Below, piece by piece: positions 1 through 7,822 of a stretch of 21,207 nucleotides of DNA. Position 1 is the first letter of the stretch; each line of letters opens with the position of its first letter. The DNA is taken from assembly GCA_002339355.1 (NCBI GenBank), contig DDKQ01000002.1, positions 1 through 21,207 of the forward strand, read 5' to 3'. The stretch is from Candidatus Subteraquimicrobium carltonvillense (lineage in GTDB: Bacteria > Actinomycetota > Aquicultoria > Subteraquimicrobiales > Subteraquimicrobiaceae). The position numbers were made by a program, and so were the translations under genes. The notes under the pieces were generated by a model, which did no database searches, was not told the DNA's origin, and worked only from the letters and a program-made list of their open reading frames with translations.

Positions 1-1
1 A

Positions 2-673
2 AAACGCCATCTCATCGAAGAAGCCCACGAGACCATAGAAGCCATAGATCGGGGCGATTTTACCCATCTCAAAGAGGAACTTGGTGATCTACTCCTACAG
101 ATAGTTTTCCATGCCCAAATTGCCACAGAAGAGGAGAAATTCACCATTGAGGATGTTTTGGAGGATATCATCTCGAAACTCATAAGACGTCATCCTCATA
201 TCTTTGCTGATGTTAAGGTGACATCTTCGCGGGAAGTTATCGCTCATTGGGAAGAGATCAAGGAAAAAGAAAGTGAGAAAGAATCCCTCCTGGCGGATAT
301 CCCAAGGTCATTACCGGCGCTTCTTTATGCCCTCAAGCTTCAGGGAAAAGCTGCATTGGTTGGCTTCGATTGGACTAGGAAAGAAGATATCATAGATAAG
401 TTGGAAGAGGAAGTTAGGGAACTAAAGGTGGCTCTGGCTGGGAAAGGGGACTTGGAGGAAGAAATGGGGGACCTTTTGTTCACCGTGGTCAATGTGGCAC
501 GCCATTTGGACATCGATCCAGAAAGTGCCTTGAGAAGGGTGGCCAATAAATTTTGTCGCCGCTTTGAATACATGGAGAAAGAGGTTCGGAGCAAGGATAA
601 AAATTTGAAGGATTTCTCCCTTAAGGAGCAGGATAAGCTCTGGGAAGAGGCGAAGAAAAGGTTGGAAAAGTGA
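2..673 (+). CDS. mazG: MazG nucleotide pyrophosphohydrolase (5' end outside window)
   Basis: The reading frame is open from base 2 to the TGA at 671-673, so the N-terminus lies upstream of the window. MazG hydrolyses nucleoside triphosphates to monophosphates plus pyrophosphate and is viewed as a house-cleaning or stress-modulating enzyme. The visible part holds two MazG-type helical metal-binding modules. The first has EEAHE followed by EELGDLL and FHAQIA, then KLIRRHPHIFADV, a hallmark of full-length MazG. The second has KLEEEVREL, then EEEMGDLLFTVVNVARHL and RRVANKFCRRFEYME. The Glu/Asp pairs of the EExxE...ExxD pattern are intact in both. The enolase start follows after 18 bases, so the two are probably co-transcribed. 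An internal TTG at 158 lies in the middle of the first module and is not a credible start. Confidence 0.93.
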   Translation, partial: KRHLIEEAHETIEAIDRGDFTHLKEELGDLLLQIVFHAQIATEEEKFTIEDVLEDIISKLIRRHPHIFADVKVTSSREVIAHWEEIKEKESEKESLLADIPRSLPALLYALKLQGKAALVGFDWTRKEDIIDKLEEEVRELKVALAGKGDLEEEMGDLLFTVVNVARHLDIDPESALRRVANKFCRRFEYMEKEVRSKDKNLKDFSLKEQDKLWEEAKKRLEK

Positions 674-691
674 GCAAAAGGGGCGATTGAA

Positions 692-1975
692 GTGGTAGCA
701 ATAACTGGAGTTTTTGCCAGGGAGATCCTAGATTCGCGAGGAAACCCCACCGTTGAGGTGGAAGTTTTTTTAGAAGATGACTCATGGGGGAGGTTCGCCG
801 TTCCCTCTGGGGCCTCCACGGGGACCTTTGAGGCTTTAGAGCTTCGAGACGATGACAGCGATAGATATTTGGGGGAAGGAGTACTCAAGGCGGTACGCAA
901 CGTAAATGAGATAATCGCCCCGGCCATAGCGGGAATGGATGCTCTGGCTCAGCGAGAAATAGATCTTAAACTCATACATTTGGACGGCACTGAGAACAAG
1001 GGTAAATTGGGTGCAAATGCGATTTTGGGCGTATCTATAGCTGTTGCAAAGGCAACAGCCAATGCTTTGGATATTCCCCTCTATGAATACATCGGAGGAC
1101 CAAATGCCCACATTTTGCCCATTCCCATGATGAATATCTTAAATGGAGGAAGACATGCCGACAATAATGTTGATATTCAGGAATTCATGGTAATACCCGT
1201 GGGTGCTGATTGTTTTAGAGAGGCTCTTCGAATGGGAGTGGAAATCTTTCACCATCTCAAAAGGGTCTTAAAGGGCAAAAACTTGAGCACATCGGTGGGG
1301 GATGAGGGAGGATTTGCACCAAACCTTCAGTCTAATGAGGAGGCAATCAAAGTCATCCTGGAGTCCATCGATGGGGCGGGTTATACTCCGGGCAAGGAAA
1401 TCTACCTGGCTTTAGACTCCGCCGCCTCCGAATTCTACCGAGGGGGAGAATATATTCTCACCGGAGAAGATAAACGGTTCTCCACAAGTGAAATGGTGGA
1501 CTACTATCTAGATTTGGTAAAAAAGTATCCCATCATCTCCATCGAGGACGGGATGGCCGAAGAGGACTGGGATGGCTGGAAATTGCTCACGGATAAATTG
1601 GGCGATAGAATCCAAATAGTCGGCGATGACCTTTTTGTAACAAATGTAAAACGGTTGCAAAGAGGGATAAAAAAGGGAGTTGCCAACTCCATACTCATTA
1701 AGCTCAATCAGATTGGCACCTTAACGGAGACCATCGAGACCATAAATCTTGCTCAAAGGTTCAAATTTACGACGGTTATCTCTCACCGCTCTGGCGAAAC
1801 TGAGGATACTTCGATCGCCGATATTGCGGTGGCTACAAACGCCGGGCAAATAAAGACGGGTGCTCCCTCCCGCACCGATAGGGTTTGTAAATATAATCAG
1901 TTGCTTCGCATTGAGGAGAGGCTGGGAGATGCGGCGGAATATCCGGGCATGAATGCCTTCTATAATATCAGGTGA
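692..1975 (+). CDS. eno: Enolase (phosphopyruvate hydratase)
   Basis: Interconverts 2-phosphoglycerate and phosphoenolpyruvate in glycolysis and gluconeogenesis; cytoplasmic, Mg2+ dependent. The 427-residue product has normal family length and starts MVAITGVFAREILDSRGNPT. Visible motifs are the catalytic loop SGASTG at 39-44, LNGGRHADN near 150, the catalytic acid E205 in VGDEGGF, Mg2+ ligands D242 (LALDSAASEF), E285 (SIEDGMAEEDW) and D312 (VGDDLFVTN), the catalytic base K337 (IKLNQIGTLTET), and VISHRSGETEDT at 362-373. All expected active-site residues are present. The start is GTG at 692 with a G-rich site (AAAAGGGG, about 677-684) upstream; it matches the family N-terminus. It lies between mazG and pyk, and its stop TGA (1973-1975) is part of the pyk ribosome binding site, which implies coupled translation of two consecutive glycolytic enzymes. 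Confidence 0.98.
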   Translation: MVAITGVFAREILDSRGNPTVEVEVFLEDDSWGRFAVPSGASTGTFEALELRDDDSDRYLGEGVLKAVRNVNEIIAPAIAGMDALAQREIDLKLIHLDGTENKGKLGANAILGVSIAVAKATANALDIPLYEYIGGPNAHILPIPMMNILNGGRHADNNVDIQEFMVIPVGADCFREALRMGVEIFHHLKRVLKGKNLSTSVGDEGGFAPNLQSNEEAIKVILESIDGAGYTPGKEIYLALDSAASEFYRGGEYILTGEDKRFSTSEMVDYYLDLVKKYPIISIEDGMAEEDWDGWKLLTDKLGDRIQIVGDDLFVTNVKRLQRGIKKGVANSILIKLNQIGTLTETIETINLAQRFKFTTVISHRSGETEDTSIADIAVATNAGQIKTGAPSRTDRVCKYNQLLRIEERLGDAAEYPGMNAFYNIR

Positions 1976-1979
1976 TACA

Positions 1980-3395
1980 ATGCGTCGCACCAAGATTGTT
2001 TGCACCATAGGTCCAGCCAGCCAAAGTCCAGAAATTTTAAAAGAACTCATGCTAGCCGGAATGAACGTTGCCCGCCTTAATCTCTCCTATGGTTCCAAGG
2101 AGTACCATTCGAGAAATATCTCCAACCTACGCCGGAAAGCAAGGGAACTCGGTATTCCCATAGCCATTTTGATCGACTTACAGGGACCGAAGATTCGAAT
2201 CGGTGAAATTCACGCCGGGAAAGTTCATCTCAAAGCGGGCTCACAATTCACCCTCACCGCTCGGCAAGTTCCAGGTGATCAGGAAAGGGTTTCCATCAAT
2301 TTCCCTCAAATCCTTAAGGATATTTCACCTGGGAATGCAATTTTCATAGATGATGGACTCATTCAACTCGTGGTCAAGGAAAGGACAGAAAGCGATGTTA
2401 AATGTGAGGTGATCACCGGAGGTGAGCTTTCTCCCCGCAAGGGTGTTAATCTTCCCGATGCGACGGTGAGTGTACCCTCCATAACTGGGAAGGATAAGGA
2501 AGATCTATTTTTTGGTCTAGACCAAGGTGTGGATTGGGTGGCTCTTTCTTTTGTGAGGAAGGCGGAGGATGTCTTGGCCTTGAAGAAACTCATTGAGGAG
2601 AGGGATACTTCCATACCGGTTATGGCAAAGATAGAAAAGCATGAAGCGGTGAAAAACATCGATGAAATAATAGAGGTCTCGGATGGGATCATGGTGGCAA
2701 GGGGAGATCTGGGGGTGGAGATATCCACCGAGGAAGTCCCCATCGTTCAGAAGAGAATAATAAATGGAGTCATTAAAGCCGGGAAACCGGTGATCACCGC
2801 GACGCAGATGTTGGATTCGATGGTGAGATCCCCCCGTCCCACGCGCGCTGAGGCAAGTGACGTAGCCAATGCCATTTTCGATGGGACAGATGGCGTTATG
2901 CTCTCGGGGGAGACGGCTGTGGGGAGCTATCCCATCGAGAGCGTGCGAATCATGGCCAAATTGATTGAGAGGACGGAATCGGTCCTCGATTATGCGGGAT
3001 TACTTGAGACCAAGAGTCGCTGGGTGCACGCCACCACCGCTGATGCGATCGCCTTCGCCGCCTGCCACCTGGCCAGTATCCTCACGGCCAAGGCAATTAT
3101 CACCTCAACTCAATCTGGGTACACCGCGCGACAGGTCTCCAAATATCGTCCGGAGGCACCAATCATCGCCGTAAGTCCCAACCCTGAGGTCACCCGGCGG
3201 CTTTTGCTTTCCTGGGGTGTGGTTCCATTGAAGGTGAGACCGAGTGAGAATATTGATGATATGTTGAGTTTGGCTGTGGATGCAGCGGTAAAAGCCAAAT
3301 TGGTTAAGAGAGGAGATACGGTGATCATAACCGCTGGTGTTCTGGTGAACGTTCCTGGAACCACAAATTTGATAGAAGTCCATCGGGTGGAGTAA
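1980..3395 (+). CDS. pyk: Pyruvate kinase
   Basis: Transfers phosphate from phosphoenolpyruvate to ADP, giving ATP and pyruvate. The product is 471 residues, the length of enzymes with A, B and C domains and no extra C-terminal PEP-utiliser domain. The A domain shows ILIDLQGPKIRIGE (63-76), VDWVALSFVRKAEDV, the catalytic lysine K217 with E219 in MAKIEKHEAV, D243 in ARGDLGVEI, and VITATQMLDSM followed by SPRPTRAEASDVANAIFDG. The start is ATG 1980, preceded by AGGTGA (1970-1975) at a 4-base gap; an in-frame ATG at 1953 would overlap eno and add a non-homologous stretch. The substrate-loop motif usually written RxNFSHG reads RLNLSYG at 32-38, with Arg, Asn and Ser kept but Phe and His replaced. 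A pyk directly after eno within the mazG-eno-ftsB block is less usual than the order without it. Confidence 0.97.
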   Translation: MRRTKIVCTIGPASQSPEILKELMLAGMNVARLNLSYGSKEYHSRNISNLRRKARELGIPIAILIDLQGPKIRIGEIHAGKVHLKAGSQFTLTARQVPGDQERVSINFPQILKDISPGNAIFIDDGLIQLVVKERTESDVKCEVITGGELSPRKGVNLPDATVSVPSITGKDKEDLFFGLDQGVDWVALSFVRKAEDVLALKKLIEERDTSIPVMAKIEKHEAVKNIDEIIEVSDGIMVARGDLGVEISTEEVPIVQKRIINGVIKAGKPVITATQMLDSMVRSPRPTRAEASDVANAIFDGTDGVMLSGETAVGSYPIESVRIMAKLIERTESVLDYAGLLETKSRWVHATTADAIAFAACHLASILTAKAIITSTQSGYTARQVSKYRPEAPIIAVSPNPEVTRRLLLSWGVVPLKVRPSENIDDMLSLAVDAAVKAKLVKRGDTVIITAGVLVNVPGTTNLIEVHRVE

Positions 3396-3400
3396 AAAAT

Positions 3401-3907
3401 ATGCGATACCGGAAAACGAGGGCAAGAAAAGGAGCCAAATCATCACGGAAGGGTTCAAAGATCCGGAGATTAAAGCCCAGAACGAGGTTTAGCGTTATAA
3501 GATTCCACATCATTCTGGTTACCATTATTGTTCTCATGTTTCTATGGGCTCTTTATCCCTTGAAAGAGAGGTTGGAGCAAAAGCGAGAGTTGGAGAAGTT
3601 ACGGGAAAATATAGCCGAACTTAGGGCGAAGAATAAGGCATTAAAGGAGGAAATCGCCCGCCTCAAAACCGATGACTATATAGAGCAACTCGCTCGAAAG
3701 GATTTAGGACTCATTAAGCCGGGCGAGAGCGCTTATTTGGTTGTTCCCCCAAAGGAGGATGAGGCTCGAACGGAATCCGTCAAACCAAATAAGAGAAAGA
3801 AAAATTCACCCAGTTTTTGGGAAAGAATAAAGATTTTTTGGAAAATTTTTCCTCCAAATCTTTTCCTTCTTGACATCCCCTCCTTTAACCAGGTACAATG
3901 GCTGTAA
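3401..3907 (+). CDS. Septum formation initiator (FtsB/DivIC-like)
   Basis: Bitopic membrane protein of the divisome; FtsB/DivIC proteins bridge early and late division proteins. The 168-residue product has a strongly basic cytoplasmic N-terminus (about residues 1-30), one transmembrane helix around 32-50 (VIRFHIILVTIIVLMFLWAL), a coiled coil at about 55-90 (ELEKLRENIAELRAKNKALK) and the family signature DYIEQLARKDLGLIKPGE near 97-114. The tail is basic, then hydrophobic and aromatic (WERIKIFWKIF), and longer than in compact relatives. ATG 3401 is preceded by GGGTGGAG (3385-3392) and lies 5 bases after the pyk stop. The last dozen codons overlap a sigma-70-like promoter, so this tail may be shaped by DNA constraints. 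FtsB and DivIC cannot be told apart from sequence alone; position next to eno and DUF501 matches the actinobacterial homologue. Confidence 0.9.
   Translation: MRYRKTRARKGAKSSRKGSKIRRLKPRTRFSVIRFHIILVTIIVLMFLWALYPLKERLEQKRELEKLRENIAELRAKNKALKEEIARLKTDDYIEQLARKDLGLIKPGESAYLVVPPKEDEARTESVKPNKRKKNSPSFWERIKIFWKIFPPNLFLLDIPSFNQVQWL
3870..3899 (+). promoter_or_regulatory. Sigma-70-like promoter inside the end of the ftsB-like gene
   Basis: TTGACA at 3870-3875 and TACAAT at 3894-3899 with an 18-base spacer. The -35 is a perfect consensus and the -10 has one mismatch. Transcription would begin near 3906, just at the stop of the upstream gene, giving a leader of about 100 bases to DUF501. A second -10-like TATAAT lies at 3932-3937 without a good -35. 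No transcript data are available. Confidence 0.6.
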
Positions 3908-3949
3908 ACCGAGCTTAAAGCATCAGCTGGGTATAATAAATAGTGGGAT

Positions 3950-3976
3950 AAAAAGTATCCGAGCAGGGTACTTTTT
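3950..3976 (+). terminator. A-tract/T-tract hairpin (terminator or attenuator)
   Basis: Arms 3950-3960 (AAAAAGTATCC) and 3966-3976 (GGGTACTTTTT) pair over 11 positions with one G-U wobble around the 5-base loop GAGCA. The 3' arm ends in five T, so it resembles an intrinsic terminator working in either direction, although the G/C core is short. It stands between the 3870 promoter and DUF501, so it may attenuate that transcript or end a short RNA. Confidence 0.55.
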
Positions 3977-4000
3977 AAACTTTCATTTTAAACTTTCACT
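3972..4000. repeat. Two-copy degenerate repeat TTTTAAACTTTCA(C/T)
   Basis: Two near-identical copies of a 13-14 base unit, TTTTTAAACTTTCA and TTTTAAACTTTCAC, stand just before the DUF501 start. A nearly identical pair (unit TTTTAAATTTTTCA(C/T)) occurs at about 5690-5720 before sufC, which points to a dispersed intergenic repeat family rather than chance AT richness. Confidence 0.55.
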
Positions 4001-4005
4001 TGGAG

Positions 4006-4533
4006 ATGAAGGGAAATTTGTCTAAGGAGAAAGAAATTATAACCAGCCAACTTAGACGACCACCTCAAGGGCTGCTGGGGGTGGCAAAACATTGCTTTAA
4101 AGGACGTCCCTTAGTTATCCTCACCAATCCAATTTTAGAGGATAAAACGCCTTTTCCCACCGTTTTTTGGCTCACGTGTCCGGTTTTAGTTAAAGAGGTC
4201 GCAAAGCTTGAGAGCGGGGGGTGGATCGATCGCTTCCAAGCTTTGCTGGATAAGGACGAAGAACTATATCAAAAATTTGTTCAGGCCCATGAGAGTTATC
4301 GTCTCTTTCGCAAACAACTCCTTTCCCCGGCGAGCAGAATGTCCCTCTCATCGATAAAGGGAAAGGTCCTCTTAGAAACCGGCGTGGGTGGAGTACGCGA
4401 TTTCAGGAAGATAAAGTGCCTCCATGCCCATTACGCACACTTTTTGGCTACTGGAATCAATCCCATTGGGGAGTTGATTCGCAAGAAGATTGGCGAGATA
4501 AGTTCCTGTCAGAATGAGTGTGAGTCGGAGTGA
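4006..4533 (+). CDS. DUF501 family protein
   Basis: Function unknown. Members of DUF501 are short cytoplasmic proteins conserved in actinobacteria between a septum-formation gene and ppx/gppA, exactly the setting here. The product (about 175 residues) shows TSQLRRPPQGLLGVAKHC near the N-terminus, PTVFWLTCPVLVKEVAKLESGGW in the centre (residues about 51-73) and a C-terminal GVGGVRDFRKIKCLHAHYAHFLATGINPIGE-type block with Cys and several His. These Cys and His residues could bind a metal, but that is only a guess. The start is uncertain: ATG 4006 has only GGAG immediately before it, whereas TTG 4018 has AAGGG (4009-4013) at a better distance, and TTG 4000 is also in frame. The stop overlaps the next gene in GTGA (4530-4533), implying translational coupling. 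Confidence 0.88.
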   Translation: MKGNLSKEKEIITSQLRRPPQGLLGVAKHCFKGRPLVILTNPILEDKTPFPTVFWLTCPVLVKEVAKLESGGWIDRFQALLDKDEELYQKFVQAHESYRLFRKQLLSPASRMSLSSIKGKVLLETGVGGVRDFRKIKCLHAHYAHFLATGINPIGELIRKKIGEISSCQNECESE

Positions 4534-5495
4534 ATTTTGCTTCCATCGATATTGGCACTAATTCCATCCGCCTTCTTATCGCCGAACTTGGTTCCCTCGG
4601 TCGTTTGAGACCCCTGCTTAGGAAGGCGGTAATCACGCGTCTGGGCGAGGGTGTTGATCAAAATGGCTTCATCAATCAAGCTGCAATGGATCGCACCCTT
4701 AAAGTACTTTTCGGCTATAAGGAACTCTTGAAAAAATATAGTACCAGCCGGGTTAAGGTCGCAGCAACTAGTGCAGTGAGGGATGCCCGAAATGCAAGGG
4801 ATTTTTTGATGCAAATTAGGAGAAAAATCGGTTTCGATGTGGATATCCTCACGGGCAGACATGAGGCGGAACTCACCTTTCTCGGCGCCACCCACATCCT
4901 TCGTCAACCGCCCATACGAGCGCCTGTCTGGGTGACTTTTGATCATCGACCGATCGTGGTCATCGACATCGGAGGAGGAAGTACCGAACTTATCCTGGGA
5001 AGACTCGAAAAAACCCCAAAAATTTCCGAGATTTTTAGCTTGGATATCGGCTGCGTTAGATTGACTGAGATGTTTTTAAGGAGCGATCCACCATTGGATC
5101 GGGAGGTCGAAGCCCTTCAAAGATTTGTCATGGAAATCTCGCGAGAAGCCCTGGTGAAAATGAGGGCCGAAAAAGAATTGGTGGCCGTGGGAGTGGCCGG
5201 CACCATCACCACCCTTTCGGCGATAGATCAGAATATGGAGGTTTACGACTCGGATAAAATCCATGGATCGAAGTTACCCGTTAATCGAGTGGAAGAAATA
5301 TTGGGAAGGTTGAAGAGTCTTCCCTTGGAACGGCGAAAAGAAATCAAGGGTTTGGAACCAGCCCGAGCCGATGTCATCATCGCTGGAGCCCTCATCCTTC
5401 TGGGGATTCTCAAAGGCATTGGTCTAAGCGGGGTAATCGTCAGTGAATGTGATATCTTGGATGGTTTGATCCTCTCCGTAATTCTAAAATTATGA
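4530..5495 (+). CDS. Ppx/GppA family phosphatase
   Basis: Exopolyphosphatase / pppGpp phosphohydrolase family of the ASKHA (actin-like ATPase) fold; members split phosphate from polyphosphate or turn pppGpp into ppGpp. The 321-residue product is the short form without the C-terminal HD-like domain of E. coli Ppx. Visible are the phosphate-1 loop SIDIGTNSIRLLIAEL at 5-20, ATSAVRDARNARDF, GRHEAELTFLGA carrying the catalytic Glu region (about 111-122), the phosphate-2 loop VVIDIGGGSTELILG (about 147-161), and GVAGTITTLSAID near 230. Between the Glu region and the phosphate-2 loop is a slightly long linker containing RAPVWVTFDHRP. GTG 4530 overlaps the DUF501 stop by four bases. Sequence alone does not tell whether polyphosphate or pppGpp is the main substrate. 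Confidence 0.93.
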   Translation: MNFASIDIGTNSIRLLIAELGSLGRLRPLLRKAVITRLGEGVDQNGFINQAAMDRTLKVLFGYKELLKKYSTSRVKVAATSAVRDARNARDFLMQIRRKIGFDVDILTGRHEAELTFLGATHILRQPPIRAPVWVTFDHRPIVVIDIGGGSTELILGRLEKTPKISEIFSLDIGCVRLTEMFLRSDPPLDREVEALQRFVMEISREALVKMRAEKELVAVGVAGTITTLSAIDQNMEVYDSDKIHGSKLPVNRVEEILGRLKSLPLERRKEIKGLEPARADVIIAGALILLGILKGIGLSGVIVSECDILDGLILSVILKL

Positions 5496-5520
5496 CCAGC
5501 TATTCGTGTTAATATATAAT
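5492..5520 (+). promoter_or_regulatory. Candidate promoter for the suf pair
   Basis: ATGACC at 5492-5497 and a perfect TATAAT at 5515-5520 are 17 bases apart; the -35 matches the consensus at four of six positions and overlaps the ppx/gppA stop codon. It would give a leader of about 265 bases before sufC. Confidence 0.45.
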
Positions 5521-5792
5521 AGGGTTCGGGTGAGATTCAGAGAACCTCAAAGGGCGATCAAAAGAAAAATTCAAAATTGAGGAACCATATCTATTATAAG
5601 AGGTAAAGTTCTAGGTCCTAGCAAATGTTCGGTCCCAAGGATTTACAATCTTTTGTGTGAACGGGAATCTTTTTTAATTTTGCATTGTAATTTTAAATTT
5701 TTCACTTTAAATTTTTCATTATTCAGACACGATTCATAAAGCCTCAGATTGATAATGGGAAACTGGATATATCAAGGAAAGGAGAGAAAAAG
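5521..5792. other. Intergenic leader upstream of sufC
   Basis: No gene is seen here. The first part has small inverted repeats (GGTTC at 5523-5527 with GAACC near 5541; CCTCAA with TTGAGG about 30 bases on). The stretch 5672-5720 is AT-rich and contains degenerate copies of TTTTAAATTTTTCA(C/T), the same unit as at 3972-4000. I recognise no named riboswitch or Fe-S regulator site. Confidence 0.5.
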
Positions 5793-6578
5793 GTGAGCTT
5801 ACTGGAGGTAAAAGATTTAACCGTTACCGTTTCTGGTAAAGAGATATTGACCGATGTGAACTTCACAGTGGAAGAGGGAGAAGTTCATGTCCTCATGGGA
5901 CCGAATGCTTCTGGGAAGACTACTCTGATCATGACCATCCTTGGATATCCCAATTATCAGGTGACTGAGGGGAAAATCATCTTCGATGGGATTGATCTCC
6001 AGGACAAACCCATTTATGAACGAGCGAAGATGGGAATTTCCATCGCCTTCCAAACCCCTCCCGAGATCAGGGGGGTTAAACTGAGGGATTTGATCAGAAT
6101 CGCTGCCGGAAAGGAGCCCTGGGATCCACTGAAGGAGGGGCGGGAAACCCTAGCCACAGCCCTTTTATCCAAGGTTGGACTGGATCCCGAGACCTTTTGG
6201 ATTCGAGATGTCAATGTGGGCTTCTCGGGAGGAGAGAAAAAGCGCTCGGAGTTGGCCCAGGTCTTTGCAGCTAATCCAAAACTCATGATCCTGGATGAAC
6301 CGGACTCCGGAGTGGATATCGTCTCTTTAAAAACTTTGGGGTTTGACCTTGGTGAATACATCAGGGAGAAGAGATGCGCCGCTCTTGTCGTCACCCATTA
6401 TCGACATATTCTTCCCTACATCAGGCCACATAGAGTCTCGGTGATGTGCAATGGGCGGATCGTTGCCAGTGGAGATCCCTATGAGATGTTTTCAAAGATT
6501 GAGGAAAAGGGCTATTGTGAGTACCTGGAGATTTGTCCGCCTGAAATGAAGAGATTGGTTGAGAAGGAGGAGAGATGA
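5793..6578 (+). CDS. sufC: SufC-type ATPase of Fe-S cluster assembly (SmsC/SufC)
   Basis: ABC-type ATPase subunit that drives conformational change in the SufB scaffold during Fe-S cluster assembly; cytoplasmic and not a transporter. The product has 261 residues. Walker A GPNASGKT is at 36-43, the Q-loop glutamine at 87 (AFQTPPEI, a SufC hallmark), signature FSGGEKKRSE at 144-153, Walker B LMILDEPDSGVDI at 164-176 and the switch histidine H202 in VVTHYRHIL. The DSGVDI form after Walker B is characteristic of SufC. GTG 5793 is preceded by AAGGAAAGGAGAG (about 5774-5786). The last four bases overlap the start of the sufB-like gene (ATGA), so the two are translationally coupled. No sufD, sufS or sufU lies on either side. 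Confidence 0.95.
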   Translation: MSLLEVKDLTVTVSGKEILTDVNFTVEEGEVHVLMGPNASGKTTLIMTILGYPNYQVTEGKIIFDGIDLQDKPIYERAKMGISIAFQTPPEIRGVKLRDLIRIAAGKEPWDPLKEGRETLATALLSKVGLDPETFWIRDVNVGFSGGEKKRSELAQVFAANPKLMILDEPDSGVDIVSLKTLGFDLGEYIREKRCAALVVTHYRHILPYIRPHRVSVMCNGRIVASGDPYEMFSKIEEKGYCEYLEICPPEMKRLVEKEER

Positions 6579-7822
6579 TGGCCAAGTTACCCAAGTGGAG
6601 AAGAGAATCCATCAAAAGAGCTGAAGCAGCAAAAGAGAAGCGGGCAAAAATTGGTCCCGATGTGGATATCGATAAATTCAAAAGGGAGGAGCCAAATCAC
6701 CCCACAGTTTCAGCTCCCGCGGAGCTTCCTCAGGAAATTCAAGAGGCCGCGAAGGTGGTCGGAATCGATTCCAATGAAGCCATGCGCTCGGGAACTTTCT
6801 TTCAGTGTGATCATTCCGTTATCGTTGCCCGGACTCATAAGGATATTCCCGGTGTAGAGATAATGGGCATGAACCAGGCTTTGATGAAATATGACTGGCT
6901 TGCCGATTATTGGTGGAAGGCTGTCCCCGTAGACATGGATAAATACACGGCCATGGCTGAAATCAATCAAACCCAAGGCTACTTCATTCGAACCGAACCG
7001 GGTGCAAGACTCACCCTACCAGTGCAAGCGTGTCTATTCATGGGAAGCTACGGAATATTGCAATGTCCCCATAATGTGATCATCGCTGAGGAGGATTCCG
7101 AGTTGCACATCATCACCGGTTGTACAATCCATCCATCGGTTGATTTCGGCATGCACATCGGTGTTTCCGAATTTTATATCAAGAAGGGAGCCACCATCAC
7201 CTTCACCATGATTCACGGCTGGGCACCCAAAATCGAGGTCAGACCGAGAACGGGTGCTATCATTGAAAGGGGCGGAACATTTTTAAGTAATTACGTCTGC
7301 TTTCGCCCAGTGAAGACCCTCCAAATGTATCCCGTAGCTTATTGCCTGGGAGACGATAGTAAAGCCAGATATCATACCCTGATCTATGGTTGCAAGGATT
7401 CCCTCATTGATGTGGGGAATCGGGCGGTTCTCAAAGCCGGAGGAGCAAAAGCTGAGGTAACTGCACGGGCTATTGCTAGAGATTCCTCTCAAATAATCGC
7501 CCGGGGACATCTAGTCGGTGAGTGCCCCGAAACCAGAGCTCATCTCGATTGTCGAGGTCTACTCCTTTCCGAAAAAGCCAGGATTCATGCCATTCCGGAG
7601 TTAGAAGGAAAAGTCGAGGGGTGCGATCTTTCTCACGAGGCGACTGTGGGAAAGATCGAAGAGGAGCAATTATATTACCTGATGTCGAGAGGCTTAAACG
7701 AGGAGCAGGCAACATCCCTAATTGTGCGAGGCTTTTTAGATCCCGAGATACCGGGTCTCCCTGATCACTTAAAGCGAGAAATCAGGAGAATAGTACAACT
7801 CACGGCTGAGAAAGTGCTTTAA
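6575..7822 (+). CDS. sufB: SufB/SufD family scaffold (SmsB-like) of minimal Fe-S system
   Basis: Scaffold partner of SufC, a right-handed parallel beta-helix protein on which Fe-S clusters are built. The product is 415 residues. The N-terminus is helical and charged (KLPKWRRESIKRAEAAKEKR), followed by the beta-helix core with NQTQGYFIRTEPGA, IHPSVDFGMHIGVSEFYIKKGA and RARAxx-type turns, and a C-terminal region with GHLVGECPETRAHLDCRGLLL, SHEATVGKI and EEQLYYLMSRGLNEEQATSL, typical of the SufB/D C-terminus that binds SufC. By eye, E. coli SufB Cys405 aligns with Ala335 here, while the His-Glu pair (H433/E434 in E. coli) is kept as H354/E355. As the only SufB/D gene here, the protein probably forms a B2C2 complex (the SMS type known from archaea and some bacteria). 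ATG 6575 overlaps sufC in ATGA. Confidence 0.92.
   Translation: MMAKLPKWRRESIKRAEAAKEKRAKIGPDVDIDKFKREEPNHPTVSAPAELPQEIQEAAKVVGIDSNEAMRSGTFFQCDHSVIVARTHKDIPGVEIMGMNQALMKYDWLADYWWKAVPVDMDKYTAMAEINQTQGYFIRTEPGARLTLPVQACLFMGSYGILQCPHNVIIAEEDSELHIITGCTIHPSVDFGMHIGVSEFYIKKGATITFTMIHGWAPKIEVRPRTGAIIERGGTFLSNYVCFRPVKTLQMYPVAYCLGDDSKARYHTLIYGCKDSLIDVGNRAVLKAGGAKAEVTARAIARDSSQIIARGHLVGECPETRAHLDCRGLLLSEKARIHAIPELEGKVEGCDLSHEATVGKIEEEQLYYLMSRGLNEEQATSLIVRGFLDPEIPGLPDHLKREIRRIVQLTAEKVL

Noticed and set aside
340..927. Minus-strand open frame of 195 codons across mazG and eno
   Set aside because: It is the antisense shadow of two well-conserved genes; Ser/Thr/Leu-rich composition, no ribosome site and no recognised domain.
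1953..1979. Earlier in-frame ATG for pyruvate kinase
   Set aside because: It would overlap the end of eno and add residues without homology; the AGGTGA site fits ATG 1980.
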